This document shows, one piece after another, positions 9,412 to 19,500 of a DNA stretch of 64,000 bases. Source of the DNA: UBA4459 sp963776205 (GTDB lineage Bacteria > Bacteroidota > Bacteroidia > Bacteroidales > F082); NCBI GenBank assembly GCA_963776205.1, contig CAVZLR010000004.1:620001-684000 (forward strand). Reading direction: 5' to 3'. Every line of letters begins with the position of its first letter. The first letter of the stretch is position 1. The notes under the pieces are model-generated. The model did no database searches, was not told the origin of the DNA, and saw nothing but the letters and a program-made list of their open reading frames with translations. The position numbers and the translations under genes were made by a program.

Positions 9412-12061
9412 AATGAGTAACAAGAGTATCGGAATTGTATTGTCAATTATCATTGCAGTCCACCATTTTTGCCATCTACTTTTTTATAGATGATTTTCAG
9501 CAAAAAGAATCGGATCCTGGCGAGATTTATTCCAACAGAGGCTGTCATCATTTTGAAGGTAAATGATCCGGCAAGCTGTTTGAAGAGATTACTGAAGATA
9601 ATCTGATCTGGAAAAGCATCGATTCGACTTGCACTAATATATCGATGACTGGCCAATTACAGCCAATATTGATTCAACATTGAAATTACAAGCCGAATTG
9701 CACGAACAAATACTTGATCAATCCGTTTTACATGGCTGTTAGTTGTTGATAGTAGTGATCATATCCAAGCGCTTTTCATCCAGGAGATGAATAATAAGAT
9801 CACACTTGATCAAATTCACGCATTTATAAGTAAACATTTTAAAAATGCTTTATTAGAAAGACCACAGGACGATATACTTTTAATTGAGACGAAAAAGGGA
9901 GATTCATTTTATATCAGGCTCAATAAAGGAGTATTAAAAGCCTCGACAAGCATTGATTTGTTGAAAGAAAAACAATTTACGAAGTGAATGAGCGCGAGCA
10001 ATACCGTTGATAAGGAAAAATTGAATTCCTTTTTTAAAGAATCAGTCTAATAAAACGGATGCCAGGACTTTTAATCAATTATAAAGCATTTCACCGGATG
10101 CAAGAATGATGTCGGAAGAAAATGGTCAGGCATTATTGCAATTGTTGGGTACTTTTGCCAGACTGGACTGAATCGGATATTAAAATTAAGAAAGATGAGA
10201 TTTTATTTAGTGGTTTTTCATCAGTGGATTCAGGTACTTTTTTAGCAAGATTCAGAGGCCAGATACCTTTACCGAATAAGGTGACCAATATTATTCCTTT
10301 TAATACTGCCTTTTTATTTAACCAGTGTTTTTCTGATTTCCGCGCTATGCAGATCAAAATATGCCTCCAACATATGAAACGCTGGTTAAGTCATATTGGT
10401 AATGAGGTGGCGCTTGTAAATAATGCGAGCACTGAAAGTGAATTCTAAGAGATGCTAATTATGCAGTTATGCAGCTTTCAAAGGGAGTGAATCGCAAAAG
10501 GCATTCGAATACTTATGGAAGTCGACAGACTCGCAAATAAAAGAAAAATATGGTTCTTTTGTCATCAGAAAGATAAATGATCAGAAATTATTGAAACAAC
10601 TGTTTGGCGACATATTTGAAGGTATTACTGGCAATTGGTTTACTTTTATTGAGGACTATATCGTTTTTTCAAATTCAAAAGAGAGTTTGATCAATTTTAT
10701 CAGGTTGTATGATACTGGAAAAACACTTGATCTGAATGAGAATTTCAAAATCTTTTCTGATAATATCTCCACAAAATCAAATGTGTTGATTTATTGTCAA
10801 CCTGAATGCTATTATTCCATTTTCGAGCTATTTTGTAAATAATAGCCATTGCTGAAAAGATAAAGGGCCAGAAGGAAAATATCAACGATATACAGGGCAT
10901 TGCTTTGCAGTTTAGTGCAGGAGATGACTTGTTTTACAGTAGCTTTTATTTAAAGCACAACAGAAGTAAAAAGGAAGAGAACCTAGCATCTGTGGAAAGT
11001 GCAGCTTGATGATGAAGTAGTTGGAAAACCTACATTAGTTTGGGACCATAATTCAAACAATTACAATATCGTTGCTTTTGACAAATTTGGCAAATATGTA
11101 CTTGATCAATGCGCACGGACAGATTCAATGGAAAAAGAGAATTGATATCAGCCACTCAGCGATATTTTCGAAGTAGATTTCTTACAAAAATGGTAAAATT
11201 CAATACCTGTTCAATACTAAAGATTTTATTTACATAATTGATAAAACTGGTGTTTTGTTGAATCTTATCCGATTAAAATTAGTCCTTCAGCTACCAATGG
11301 CCTTAGTTTATTCGATTATAAAAACAATAAAGATTACCGTTTACTAATAGCCCAGGCCGATAAAAAAGTGTACAATTATAACATTAAGGGCAACCAGGTA
11401 AAGGGATGGAACAAACCTAAGCTAAAAGATATAGTTACGGAGGAGATAACACGAATTGTTGCTGGAAATAAAGATTATTTCATTATCACAGATATATCAA
11501 ATAATGTAAGTATTGTTAATCGCAGGGGAAATGAAAGAATAAAATTGAAAGAATCATTTTAAAAAGGCACGACAATTCATCATATTATGAAAATAAAACA
11601 AACAGTAAAGGAATTATCATAACAACTGATGAAGAAGGAAAACTTGTTTATATATCTGCATGCAGGGGCATTGCAATTTACCGAATTTGAAAAATTCTCT
11701 TCACAACATTATTTTCATTTATAATGATTTTAAAGGGGATGGCGTGAATGAATTTATATTTCTTGATGGCAGGGAATTAAAAGTATATGACAGGTTTAAA
11801 AAAATACTGTTTAGTTATGAATTTAACAGCCAGATAAACGAGGAACCTGTTATTTTTAGCCTTGGCAGAAGAACAAAAGCCCTTGGTGTTGTTTTGGCTG
11901 AAGAAAGAACCATATACTTATTTGATCAAAACGGAAATACGATTATTAATAAAGGAATTGTTGGGCAAACACCATTTACTGTTGGAAGTGTAAATAATGA
12001 CGATGAATTAAACCTGATTACTGCTTCAGGGAATGTATTATTCAATTATCGTATAAAATAA
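9412..12061 (+). CDS. Large exported protein of unknown function, DUF3352-like with C-terminal beta-propeller repeats
   Basis: A single gene of about 880 codons, broken by a dozen or more frame changes. The start at 9412 gives MSNKSIGIVLSIIIA and then, in another frame, TIFAIYFFIDDFQQ: a signal anchor. The following text (FIPTEAVIILKVNDPASCLK, KNALLERPQDDILLI, ITGNWFTFIEDYIVFSNSKE) resembles the DUF3352-like proteins of Bacteroidota. From about 10990 the protein turns into repeated beta-propeller blades: VWDHNSNNYNIVAFDKFGKY, KNGKIQYLFNTKDFIYIID, NNKDYRLLIAQADKKVYNYN, and FKGDGVNEFIFLDGRELKVY. The last blade ends at NLITASGNVLFNYRIK. The assignment to one gene rests on unbroken sense in successive frames and on the absence of starts or promoters between the pieces. 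The AlkD-like gene begins one base after the stop. Function unknown; probably periplasmic. Confidence 0.55.
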
Positions 12062-12062
12062 T

Positions 12063-12767
12063 ATGAAAAGCATTAGTCATAAATATTATAAAGCTCTTGA
12101 ATCTTTAGGTACTGAGCAAAATAGAAAGATATATAAGAGGCATGGGGCTTCTGATAATTTATTTGGAGTGAGTTTCGCTAATTTGAAAAAGTTGGCCAAA
12201 GAATTTAAGAGGGAAACAGGAAAAAGCGTAGATACGAATGTAATAGCATTTGAATTATGGGAAACTAAAAATACAGATGCTATGACCTTAGCAGCGATTG
12301 TTATGAACCCAGATAAAATAACGCTTGATGAAATTAATAAAGCTGCCTATGATGTAACCTATCAAATTGTAGGCGATGAGTTATCGAAAATAATTTCCAA
12401 AAGTCCCTTTGCTGCTCAGATAATCGAAGCGTTTACTAGGTCTGATAAAGAGTTTGTTAAAAGAATCGGTTTTGTAGCATTATCACATAAAGTATTGTCA
12501 GACAACTATCAAGATATTGATATTAAGACGTATATAAATCAAATTGAAGAAGAAATTCATATATCACCAAATAGGGCCAAAGAGGGTATGAATAACTGTT
12601 TAATTGCCCTTGGAAGTATTGACAAATTTCATGCAATGGCAATAAAAACTGCTAAAGCTATTGGTAAAGTTGAAATTGACCATGGTAAAACTTCTTGCAA
12701 GACCTATAGTGCAGCAGGTGAGATTATTAGATTAAAAGAATATCAGTTAAAAAAGACAGGAAAGTAG
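12063..12767 (+). CDS. DNA alkylation repair protein, AlkD-like HEAT-repeat family
   Basis: An intact frame of 234 residues. The opening, with ALESLGTEQNRKIYKRHGAS followed by DNLFGVSFANLKKLAKEFKR, is the hallmark of the AlkD-like DNA glycosylase superfamily, built of helical HEAT-like repeats that hold damaged DNA. FELWETKNTDAMTLAAIVM matches the conserved repeat with the E-L-W-x-T-x-N-x-D-A pattern. Family members excise N3- and N7-alkylated purines; some paralogues have lost glycosylase activity, so catalysis is not proven. It starts one base after the beta-propeller gene and is probably translated from that transcript; its stop is 3 bases from the end of the convergent AsmA-like gene. It is one of few genes here with no frame change. 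Confidence 0.75.
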   Translation: MKSISHKYYKALESLGTEQNRKIYKRHGASDNLFGVSFANLKKLAKEFKRETGKSVDTNVIAFELWETKNTDAMTLAAIVMNPDKITLDEINKAAYDVTYQIVGDELSKIISKSPFAAQIIEAFTRSDKEFVKRIGFVALSHKVLSDNYQDIDIKTYINQIEEEIHISPNRAKEGMNNCLIALGSIDKFHAMAIKTAKAIGKVEIDHGKTSCKTYSAAGEIIRLKEYQLKKTGK

Positions 12768-12770
12768 TAT

Positions 12771-14561
12771 TTAATTGTGATCTTTCTTTTCCCCCCGTTT
12801 TTCTTCCCTTGCTTTTTTCCGCTCTTCTTTCTTCGAAAGAGTTTCATTGGAATCAGGATCGTCAGAAGAATTTATGCCATCAACATTCGAAGTTTTTACT
12901 TTTTTCCCGGTAGGTGTAATAGTTGTTACAATCCCGGTTTGCAAAGTTTTCCAAACAAAATTTCCAAAACCTTTATAGGATACTCTTTCAAATCCCATGC
13001 TTGCAGTTCTTAATTTATTATTTTTACCCGGATTAAATGCATGAACAACCGTATTTGCCAACCAGCTTAAAAATTTATTTTTATCCTTTTCAGGATCTTT
13101 TTTAACAACCTCAGCTTCCAGTTCAGAGTATAGCATGGTCATTTCACCATTTGAATATTTAGCATTAGCACTGCCTGAGAAGTTGATTTCTTTTAAATTA
13201 CCATTTATAAATTTAATACCCATTGCCGGGAATGCAGCTTTATTAAATTCTTGCATTTCTGCTGAAGCTAAATGCCCTGAGAAATAAAATGTATCTGCTT
13301 TGTTATAAAGTGGAAAATCAAAGTTGATGGTAAAAGGTATTTTCTCCATAAAATTTGATTGAAGGTTTACAGTCATGGATTTTTTGGTGCTTATACTGTC
13401 CTCAATGGATGTAACAAAGCGAAATTGAACATTTAAATCAGCCATGATGGCTGTCATTAATTCATCCGAACCCTCATACTTTTCCTGATAAACAAGTTTA
13501 CTATTCTTAATTTCAATTTTGTTAATGTATAGAGGTATTCGCATTTGCTTCAATGCCTGATGAGGCAATTTTGGCTCTTTATTTTCATTAAATGGAAGTC
13601 TTTTGTCCATTAATAAATCCATATTCATACCATCTATTATAACGCTGTCAATTATATATACTCCATCAGATATTATACTTTCTGAATCAAATCCTGAAAG
13701 CCTTATTTTATTAATTGAAATGTCATAAATTTCAGAAGTAAATTTTAACTTTTTCGCTAATTCGTACTTGTCTTTATAAGTTGGTTTATATTCTAACTTA
13801 TCGATTTCTAAAGTAGAATCGTATAGGTCAAAATAAAATCGATCAAAGGTCAAAATGTAATTACCTCCGGGAACTATGAATTCCTCTTTCAATAATTCAC
13901 ATTCTAAATGATCAAGATGTAAACTGAAATAATCATTATCTCCATCAAGTTCTTTTAAATAGAAGTCTTTTAATTCAAACCTTAGGTCGTTATTCTTAAT
14001 TATTGACTGATCTTTAATAAGGTCATATATTTCAAATCTACAATTTAAAAACTCAATTTTTCCGATGCTAATGCCATCTATGCCTTTCATATAGATGGAG
14101 TCAATATTGAATTCTTTTTTTGTATCAACTTCTTTTCTTTCCTTTGAGTTATCTCCAATGATCAATCTGAATTCAGCTCTCTTGAGCAGTATTTTATTGA
14201 TGTTAATATCTTTATTTGTAATAGCTTTGAATAAACCAATACCTCCAAGCCTAAATGTCGGAATAAAGAGTTCAATCGCCACGGATTGATCAGTTTTCCC
14301 CTCTTTTAATCTGGTAATGAAAGAACTATCCGGATTAATTTTAATATCTTTCAGGTTGATGTTACCAGTTAAAATATTCACATTAACCTTTCTTAGATCT
14401 ACATGATAATCAGCGCTTTCATGTTTATTCAAAGCGTCAAATATTTTAGTTTCAATAATATTTCCAACAATATAATTGATTGAAAAAATAGCTATTAGAA
14501 TGAGCGCCACAAGTCCACCAAAAATATAAACGACAATTTTTTGAGCTTTTTTTAACTTCAT
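12771..14561 (-). CDS. AsmA/DUF748-like membrane-anchored protein
   Basis: An intact frame of 596 residues. The N-terminus has a positively charged stretch and one membrane helix (IVVYIFGGLVALILIAIFSI), after which the chain is a long beta-rich periplasmic repeat region. The segment VNILTGNINLKDIKINPDSS is typical of AsmA-like/DUF748 proteins, which resemble the bridge-like lipid-transfer proteins linking inner and outer membranes. SYKGFGNFVWKTLQTGI near the C-terminus is followed by a highly charged tail rich in K, E and R. The assignment is by general architecture; the function in lipid transport is inferred from distant relatives. It lies upstream of nothing obvious in its own operon and converges on the AlkD-like gene. 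Confidence 0.6.
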   Translation of the reverse strand: MKLKKAQKIVVYIFGGLVALILIAIFSINYIVGNIIETKIFDALNKHESADYHVDLRKVNVNILTGNINLKDIKINPDSSFITRLKEGKTDQSVAIELFIPTFRLGGIGLFKAITNKDININKILLKRAEFRLIIGDNSKERKEVDTKKEFNIDSIYMKGIDGISIGKIEFLNCRFEIYDLIKDQSIIKNNDLRFELKDFYLKELDGDNDYFSLHLDHLECELLKEEFIVPGGNYILTFDRFYFDLYDSTLEIDKLEYKPTYKDKYELAKKLKFTSEIYDISINKIRLSGFDSESIISDGVYIIDSVIIDGMNMDLLMDKRLPFNENKEPKLPHQALKQMRIPLYINKIEIKNSKLVYQEKYEGSDELMTAIMADLNVQFRFVTSIEDSISTKKSMTVNLQSNFMEKIPFTINFDFPLYNKADTFYFSGHLASAEMQEFNKAAFPAMGIKFINGNLKEINFSGSANAKYSNGEMTMLYSELEAEVVKKDPEKDKNKFLSWLANTVVHAFNPGKNNKLRTASMGFERVSYKGFGNFVWKTLQTGIVTTITPTGKKVKTSNVDGINSSDDPDSNETLSKKEERKKAREEKRGEKKDHN

Positions 14562-14614
14562 AATAAAAATGAATTTGAGCTTATAAATTTAGTAAAAATC
14601 TGAGACAGGTACAA

Positions 14615-15946
14615 CTAAACCTGAGTCCCCTTCCAGTGACTCGAATTAAGATAGACAATGGATAATAAGGCAAGCAAAATACCGTACAAGATTTCTGTTG
14701 TCCAAACTCCGGTAATTTGCACATTGAAAATGTAAACCAGTGTGTATGAATATGAAAGGTAGATTATGAGTACGATAATCTCAATCATCAATGAAATATT
14801 AGTTTTCCCGGTTCCTGATACCCCATTAAATAAAATAAACCCGACTGACAATGTTAATGCACCTAAACTTACCACATTTAAAATGGGTATCCCCATTTCA
14901 ATAAGTGATGCATTTTCAGTGTAAATGCCTAAAACATATCCAGGAAAAAGTACTCCAATGCTTACAATAGTCAGTACACCAAGAAAACATAATCTTACAA
15001 TCTTAAAAATCAACGACATAACTTCTTCATCCCTGTTTTGACCCAGTAGATAACTTACGAGTGTATTGGTAGCTGTTGAAAACCCCCAAACCGGCATCAT
15101 TAGCACCACAAAAATACTTCGTATTATATTTGATACGGCCAATGCACTTTCCCCTAGTTTTTCAATAAAGAGAAAGAAGACGAACCAAACAGATAATGAA
15201 AAGAACGATTGCATCATAATGGGTACAGCCACTTTGAGTATCCTGTTTAATCGGCTAAAAGAAAGCTGATAAAAGCAAAACAGGTCATAATCTTTAAACC
15301 TAACAGTTGCGTAGGTGTAGCTTATAAAGAAAAACATCGCAACCGCTTCGGCAATGACAGAAGCTATGGCAGCACCTTCAATACCCATTTCGGGAAATCC
15401 CCATTTTCCGAAAATAAATAAATAGTCGAAGATGATATTTGTGATGGCGAGAACGATAGTAGTATAAGTAATCACCTTCGTTTTCGCAATCCCAACATAA
15501 AAAGACCGGAAGACCATATTAATAAAAGCAAAGAAAATTCCGAATGAACGGTACTTTAAAAAAGCGATAGTTCCTTCATAAACTTCCCGTGAATTAACAG
15601 CATCTTCGAGCAGGAATACAGAACCATATCTCATAAACAGGAATACAACTAAAGCCAATGGCAGAAGAAAGTAAATAGAATGTTCAACAACGGGACCTAT
15701 TTGTTTCAGGTTATTTTCACCATATCTACGGGCAATAATTATTTGTGCGCCTGTACCAAAACCCAGCCCCAGCATAATAATTGCAAGGTAAAATAAGCCA
15801 CCAAGTGCACCGGCGCCTAGCGCAATCTCTCCTACCCTACCTAAAAAAGCCGTATCCGTAAAATTGATCAGGTTTTGAGCAATACTCCCCAGAATAATTG
15901 GATAGGCAATTTGCCAAATGCGGTTGTAGGTTATGGATGTTTTCAT
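14615..15946 (-). CDS. MATE family efflux transporter
   Basis: A 12-helix multidrug and toxin extrusion antiporter of about 443 residues in the inner membrane, driven by sodium or protons. The opening RIWQIAYPIILGSIAQNLIN followed by FTDTAFLGRVG is the MATE signature. Other helices include AIIMLGLGFGTGAQIIIARR and GVLTIVSIGVLFPGYVLGIY. A longer frame runs to 16006, but a TACCTTTG promoter box at 15958-15965 lies inside that extension, and MATE proteins begin near MKTSITYNRIWQ; I therefore place the start at 15946. The frame is unbroken. The substrate is unknown. Divergent from the TIGR01777 epimerase gene. Confidence 0.88.
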   Translation of the reverse strand: MKTSITYNRIWQIAYPIILGSIAQNLINFTDTAFLGRVGEIALGAGALGGLFYLAIIMLGLGFGTGAQIIIARRYGENNLKQIGPVVEHSIYFLLPLALVVFLFMRYGSVFLLEDAVNSREVYEGTIAFLKYRSFGIFFAFINMVFRSFYVGIAKTKVITYTTIVLAITNIIFDYLFIFGKWGFPEMGIEGAAIASVIAEAVAMFFFISYTYATVRFKDYDLFCFYQLSFSRLNRILKVAVPIMMQSFFSLSVWFVFFLFIEKLGESALAVSNIIRSIFVVLMMPVWGFSTATNTLVSYLLGQNRDEEVMSLIFKIVRLCFLGVLTIVSIGVLFPGYVLGIYTENASLIEMGIPILNVVSLGALTLSVGFILFNGVSGTGKTNISLMIEIIVLIIYLSYSYTLVYIFNVQITGVWTTEILYGILLALLSIVYLNSSHWKGTQV

Positions 15947-15957
15947 GCTGAAGCCTG

Positions 15958-15965
15958 CAAAGGTA
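15958..15965 (-). promoter_or_regulatory. -7 promoter box for the MATE transporter
   Basis: TACCTTTG matches TAnnTTTG and ends 11 bases before the ATG at 15946; a TTTG lies 22 bases upstream. The predicted leader is only about 5 bases. It decides the start of the MATE gene. Confidence 0.55.
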
Positions 15966-16111
15966 AAATATGTATTATAAATTCCAGCAAATGATGATAA
16001 TTTCAAAAAACATGTCTTTCAAAAGGAATCATTTTCTTAATTTTAGAGAAAAAATGGCAATTACGGTAATCAAAATGCCTTAATACTTGTTATACCTGAA
16101 AGAACTTTAAA

Positions 16112-17039
16112 ATGCAAAAAATTGCCATACTCGGTGGCACCGGATTTATCGGAAGACACCTGATTAGAGAATTGGAAGACGATTATGAGGTTGTTATACT
16201 AACGCGCACACCTGAAAAGCACAAAAACCTCGTAAAACGTAACGTAGTTGTTATTAAGGCAGATTATAACAATCCGGCATCATTCGCCGCTATTCTTTCA
16301 ACTGTTGATGGAGTTGTTAACCTGGTGGGTGAAAGCGTTGGGTCTATGTGGACCAAATCAAAAAAAGAAAAAATTTATCAAAGCCGGATTTTCACCAGCC
16401 GCATGCTTGTTGAAGCTTTTCAACTGGCAATGAAAAAGCCCTTCGTTTTTAATTCAGGGTTCTGGTATGGGTGTTTATGGGATGTCTTCAGAAGAAGCTG
16501 ACACGCCCGTTACTGAAAATACTCCTCTGGCAACAAATGGATTTTTAGCAAAAGTGGGTGTCGACAATGAGAACGCGGTAAAAGAATTGGAAAAGCTGAG
16601 CCGTGTTGTTTATATACGCACAGGTATTGTACTAGATGGAGATGAAGGGGCTTTGCCACAAATGGCCAGACCTTATCAGTTTTTTATGGGTGGACCCTTT
16701 GGCAGTGGAGATCAGTGGAGCTCGTGGATTCATATCAAAGATGAAGTAAGAGCTATTAAGTTTCTAATTGACCATAAGGAATTGAAAGGGCCATTTAATT
16801 TAACAGCGCCACATCCTGTTACCAACAGCAAAATGGCATCAGCCATAGGAAAAGCACTTGGAAAACCTGCAGCCATTCATACGCCTGCATTTGTATTGAA
16901 GCTCATGCTGGGGGAAATGGCAGACGAATTGCTGCTGAATGGATTAAAAGTGGTGCCCAAACGATTGTTGAAATCCGGATTTGAATTTCGATTTTGAAGA
17001 CAATTAAAGGAAGCTTTAAGAGATATTTATAATCAATAA
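16112..17039 (+). CDS. TIGR01777-family NAD-dependent epimerase/dehydratase (YfcH-like)
   Basis: A short-chain dehydrogenase-like protein with an N-terminal Rossmann fold: MQKIAILGGTGFIGRHLIRE contains the G-G-T-G-F-I-G nucleotide-binding loop. VDGVVNLVGESVGSMWTKSK and later the S-G-x-G-x-Y-G segment, GDQWSSWIHIKDEVRAIKFL and GPFNLTAPHPVTNSKMASAI all match the family in order. The frame changes near 16460, and again near 16998, where the C-terminal DUF1731 tail continues as QLKEALRDIYNQ to the stop at 17037-17039. About 305 residues, the family's usual length. The physiological substrate of this family is not established. The YccF gene begins 6 bases later. Confidence 0.82.
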
Positions 17040-17045
17040 CAAACC

Positions 17046-17423
17046 ATGAAATTTTTAGGAAACATCATCTGGCTTATTTTTGGTGGCTTTGCCGTGGCTA
17101 TTGAATATTTTGTATCGAGTATCGCATTGATGCTCACCATTATTGGAATTCCTTTCGGGTTGCAAACCATCAAACTCGGTGTGCTGGCCCTTTGGCCATT
17201 TGGCAGCAAAGTGGTAAGAACTGAAATGGCAGGAGGTTGTTTATCTACGGTAATGAATATCATCTGGTTCTTTATCGGCGGTATCTGGATATTTCTGACT
17301 CATATTCTCTTCGGAGTCCTTCTTTTTATCACCATTATCGGTATGCCATGGGCGCAACAGCATTTTAAACTGGCACATATTGCGTTAATGCCATTCGGAA
17401 GAGAAATCAGGACCGATTTTTAA
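17046..17423 (+). CDS. YccF domain-containing membrane protein
   Basis: An intact 125-residue membrane protein with two tandem YccF (DUF307) units. Each unit has a hydrophobic helix followed by a conserved I-I-G-I/M-P segment: MLTIIGIPFGLQTIKLGVLA and FITIIGMPWAQQHFKLAHIA, each ending in a P-F-G turn (LWPFG, LMPFG). The duplication is clearly visible. The family is widespread and of unknown function. It follows the epimerase by 6 bases and probably shares its transcript. Confidence 0.85.
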   Translation: MKFLGNIIWLIFGGFAVAIEYFVSSIALMLTIIGIPFGLQTIKLGVLALWPFGSKVVRTEMAGGCLSTVMNIIWFFIGGIWIFLTHILFGVLLFITIIGMPWAQQHFKLAHIALMPFGREIRTDF

Positions 17424-17503
17424 AACAATCCTATTTCTTAAAGATTAACTTTTTCTTCACCCCCTTTAACAAAAATTAACAGACAAAAAAAGTCGTATTT
17501 AAT

Positions 17504-17511
17504 ATCTTTGC
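17504..17511 (+). promoter_or_regulatory. -7 promoter box of the Bat operon
   Basis: TATCTTTG is a full match to TAnnTTTG, 25 bases before the moxR start. No good -33 TTG is seen at the usual distance. The intergenic gap from YccF makes this the likely head of the moxR-batE transcript. Confidence 0.55.
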
Positions 17512-17536
17512 GCATCAATAAGAAAAAGCATAAGGT

Positions 17537-18529
17537 ATGTTACAAGTTGACATTAGAGAACTAAACGAAAAAATTGAGAGAGAAAGCCAGTTCATTGATT
17601 TGGTCTACCTGGAGATGAACAAGGTAATTATTGGTCAGAAACATATGACGGAAAGCCTCCTGATTGGTTTATTGGCCAATGGTCATATTTTACTGGAAGG
17701 TGTTCCGGGGCTGGCCAAAACACTGGCAATTAACTCACTGGCAAATGTAATTGATGCCAAATTCAGCCGGATCCAGTTTACACCCGATTTGCTTCCTGCC
17801 GACTTACTGGGTACACTGATATACAGCCAGAAGAATGAGGAGTTTGTGATCAAAAAAGGACCACTTTTTTCTAATTTTATCCTGGCGGATGAGATCAATC
17901 GTTCACCCGCGAAAGTGCAAAGTGCGCTGCTGGAGGCGATGCAGGAAAGGCAGGTGACGATCGGAGAAACTACCTTTCCATTGGAAGAGCCTTTTTTAGT
18001 AATGGCAACTCAAAATCCCATTGAGCAGGAAGGTACTTATCCATTGCCAGAAGCGCAGGTGGACAGGTTCATGCTCAAAGTGGTGATCAATTATCCAAAG
18101 CAGGAAGAAGAAAAACTGATTCTACGTCAGAATATCACAAATACGAGGGCTGTAACCAACCGGGTTATAAAAACAACGGATATTCTTAAAGCAAGGATGA
18201 TCGTTCGCGAAGTTTATCTGGATGAAAAAATTGAAAATTATATTACCGATATCGTATTTGCTTCTCGCTATCCAAAAGATTTTAAACTGGATAAATTTGA
18301 GCACATGATTTCCTATGGTGCCTCACCACGTGCCAGTATCAACCTGGCGTTGGCTGCCAAAGCCTATGCTTTTATTAAAAGAAGAGGCTATGTCATACCA
18401 GAGGATATCAGGGCGGTCGCCCATGACGTGATGCGCCACCGTATCGGCCTGACTTACGAGGCAGAAGCTGAAAACATTACCAGTGAAGATATCATCAATG
18501 AAATTTTAAATACTGTTGAGGTTCCTTAA
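17537..18529 (+). CDS. MoxR-family AAA+ ATPase of the Bat operon
   Basis: An intact 330-residue AAA+ ATPase thought to act as a chaperone with the von Willebrand A proteins encoded downstream. Walker A is in LLEGVPGLAKTLAINSLA, Walker B in FSNFILADEINRSPAKVQSA, and the sensor region in FLVMATQNPIEQEGTYPLPE, all typical of MoxR (AAA_3). The C-terminal lid domain includes YGASPRASINLALAAKAYAF. In Bacteroides the Bat operon was linked to oxygen tolerance; the molecular function is still unsettled. It is the first gene after the promoter at 17504 and is followed by the DUF58 gene after about 95 bases. Confidence 0.92.
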   Translation: MLQVDIRELNEKIERESQFIDLVYLEMNKVIIGQKHMTESLLIGLLANGHILLEGVPGLAKTLAINSLANVIDAKFSRIQFTPDLLPADLLGTLIYSQKNEEFVIKKGPLFSNFILADEINRSPAKVQSALLEAMQERQVTIGETTFPLEEPFLVMATQNPIEQEGTYPLPEAQVDRFMLKVVINYPKQEEEKLILRQNITNTRAVTNRVIKTTDILKARMIVREVYLDEKIENYITDIVFASRYPKDFKLDKFEHMISYGASPRASINLALAAKAYAFIKRRGYVIPEDIRAVAHDVMRHRIGLTYEAEAENITSEDIINEILNTVEVP

Positions 18530-18624
18530 AATCAAAACTGACTCGATCGTCAATATTAAAACTTTTAATAAACATTTAGAACGATAGACTATAGATTGAA
18601 GATTGCCGACTGAAGACTTAACAA

Positions 18625-19500
18625 ATGGATGCACAGGAAATATTCAAGAAAGTCAGGAAGATAGAGATCAAGACACGTGGATTGTCGAATCAGATCTTTT
18701 CAGGCGAGTACCATAGTTCTTTTAAAGGACGGGGTATGGCATTCAGCGAGGTGCGTGAATACCAGTATGGTGATGATATCCGAAATATTGACTGGAATGT
18801 AACAGCGCGTTTCAATCATCCTTATGTGAAGATTTTTGAAGAAGAGCGTGAATTAACGGTTATGTTGCTGATCGATGTATCCGGGTCGAATAGTTTTGGT
18901 ACCCAGCAGCAACTGAAATCAAGCCTGATAACTGAAATATCCGCGGTGCTGTCATTTTCGGCCATTCAAAATAATGATAAGGTAGGGGTTATCTTTTTCA
19001 GTGATAAGGTTGAACAATTTATTCCACCAAAAAAAGGATCATCTCATATTTTAAGAATTATCAGGGAACTAATTGATTTTGAAGCAGAAAGCACAGGTAC
19101 TGATATTGCTGAAGCCTTGCGTTTTTTTACCAATGCCATTAAAAAGAAATCAACTGCTTTTCTGATCTCCGATTTTATGGATTCAGGTTTTGAAAAAGCC
19201 CTGCAGATCGCTAATCATAAGCACGACCTGATCGCTGTGCGGGTTACAGACCTCAGGGAAAAGGAAATTCCGAATGTCGGTTTATTAAGGGCTATGGATC
19301 CGGAAACAGGCAACATGAGGTGGATTGACACCAGCAATAAAAATACCCGCAGAAAATATGCCAACTGGTCGGCCAATAAAACCAGGCAGTTGGATGCCCT
19401 TTTTTCGCGTTATGGTGTGGATATGGCCAAAGTATACACAGGACAGGATTATGTAAAACCGCTGATGAATTTGTTCAGGAAAAGAAGTGCCAGAAGATGA
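18625..19500 (+). CDS. DUF58 domain protein with a VWA-like fold
   Basis: An intact 291-residue cytoplasmic protein. The DUF58 core is visible as EVREYQYGDDIRNIDWNVTA, then VKIFEEERELTVMLLIDVSG. DVSGS is a metal-ion-dependent adhesion (MIDAS) motif of the von Willebrand A fold. DUF58 proteins regularly accompany MoxR ATPases and are thought to be their partner or client. Its last codon overlaps the start of the next gene (ATGATG at 19497), indicating translational coupling. The region between this gene and moxR (18530-18624) contains no visible gene. Confidence 0.88.
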   Translation: MDAQEIFKKVRKIEIKTRGLSNQIFSGEYHSSFKGRGMAFSEVREYQYGDDIRNIDWNVTARFNHPYVKIFEEERELTVMLLIDVSGSNSFGTQQQLKSSLITEISAVLSFSAIQNNDKVGVIFFSDKVEQFIPPKKGSSHILRIIRELIDFEAESTGTDIAEALRFFTNAIKKKSTAFLISDFMDSGFEKALQIANHKHDLIAVRVTDLREKEIPNVGLLRAMDPETGNMRWIDTSNKNTRRKYANWSANKTRQLDALFSRYGVDMAKVYTGQDYVKPLMNLFRKRSARR

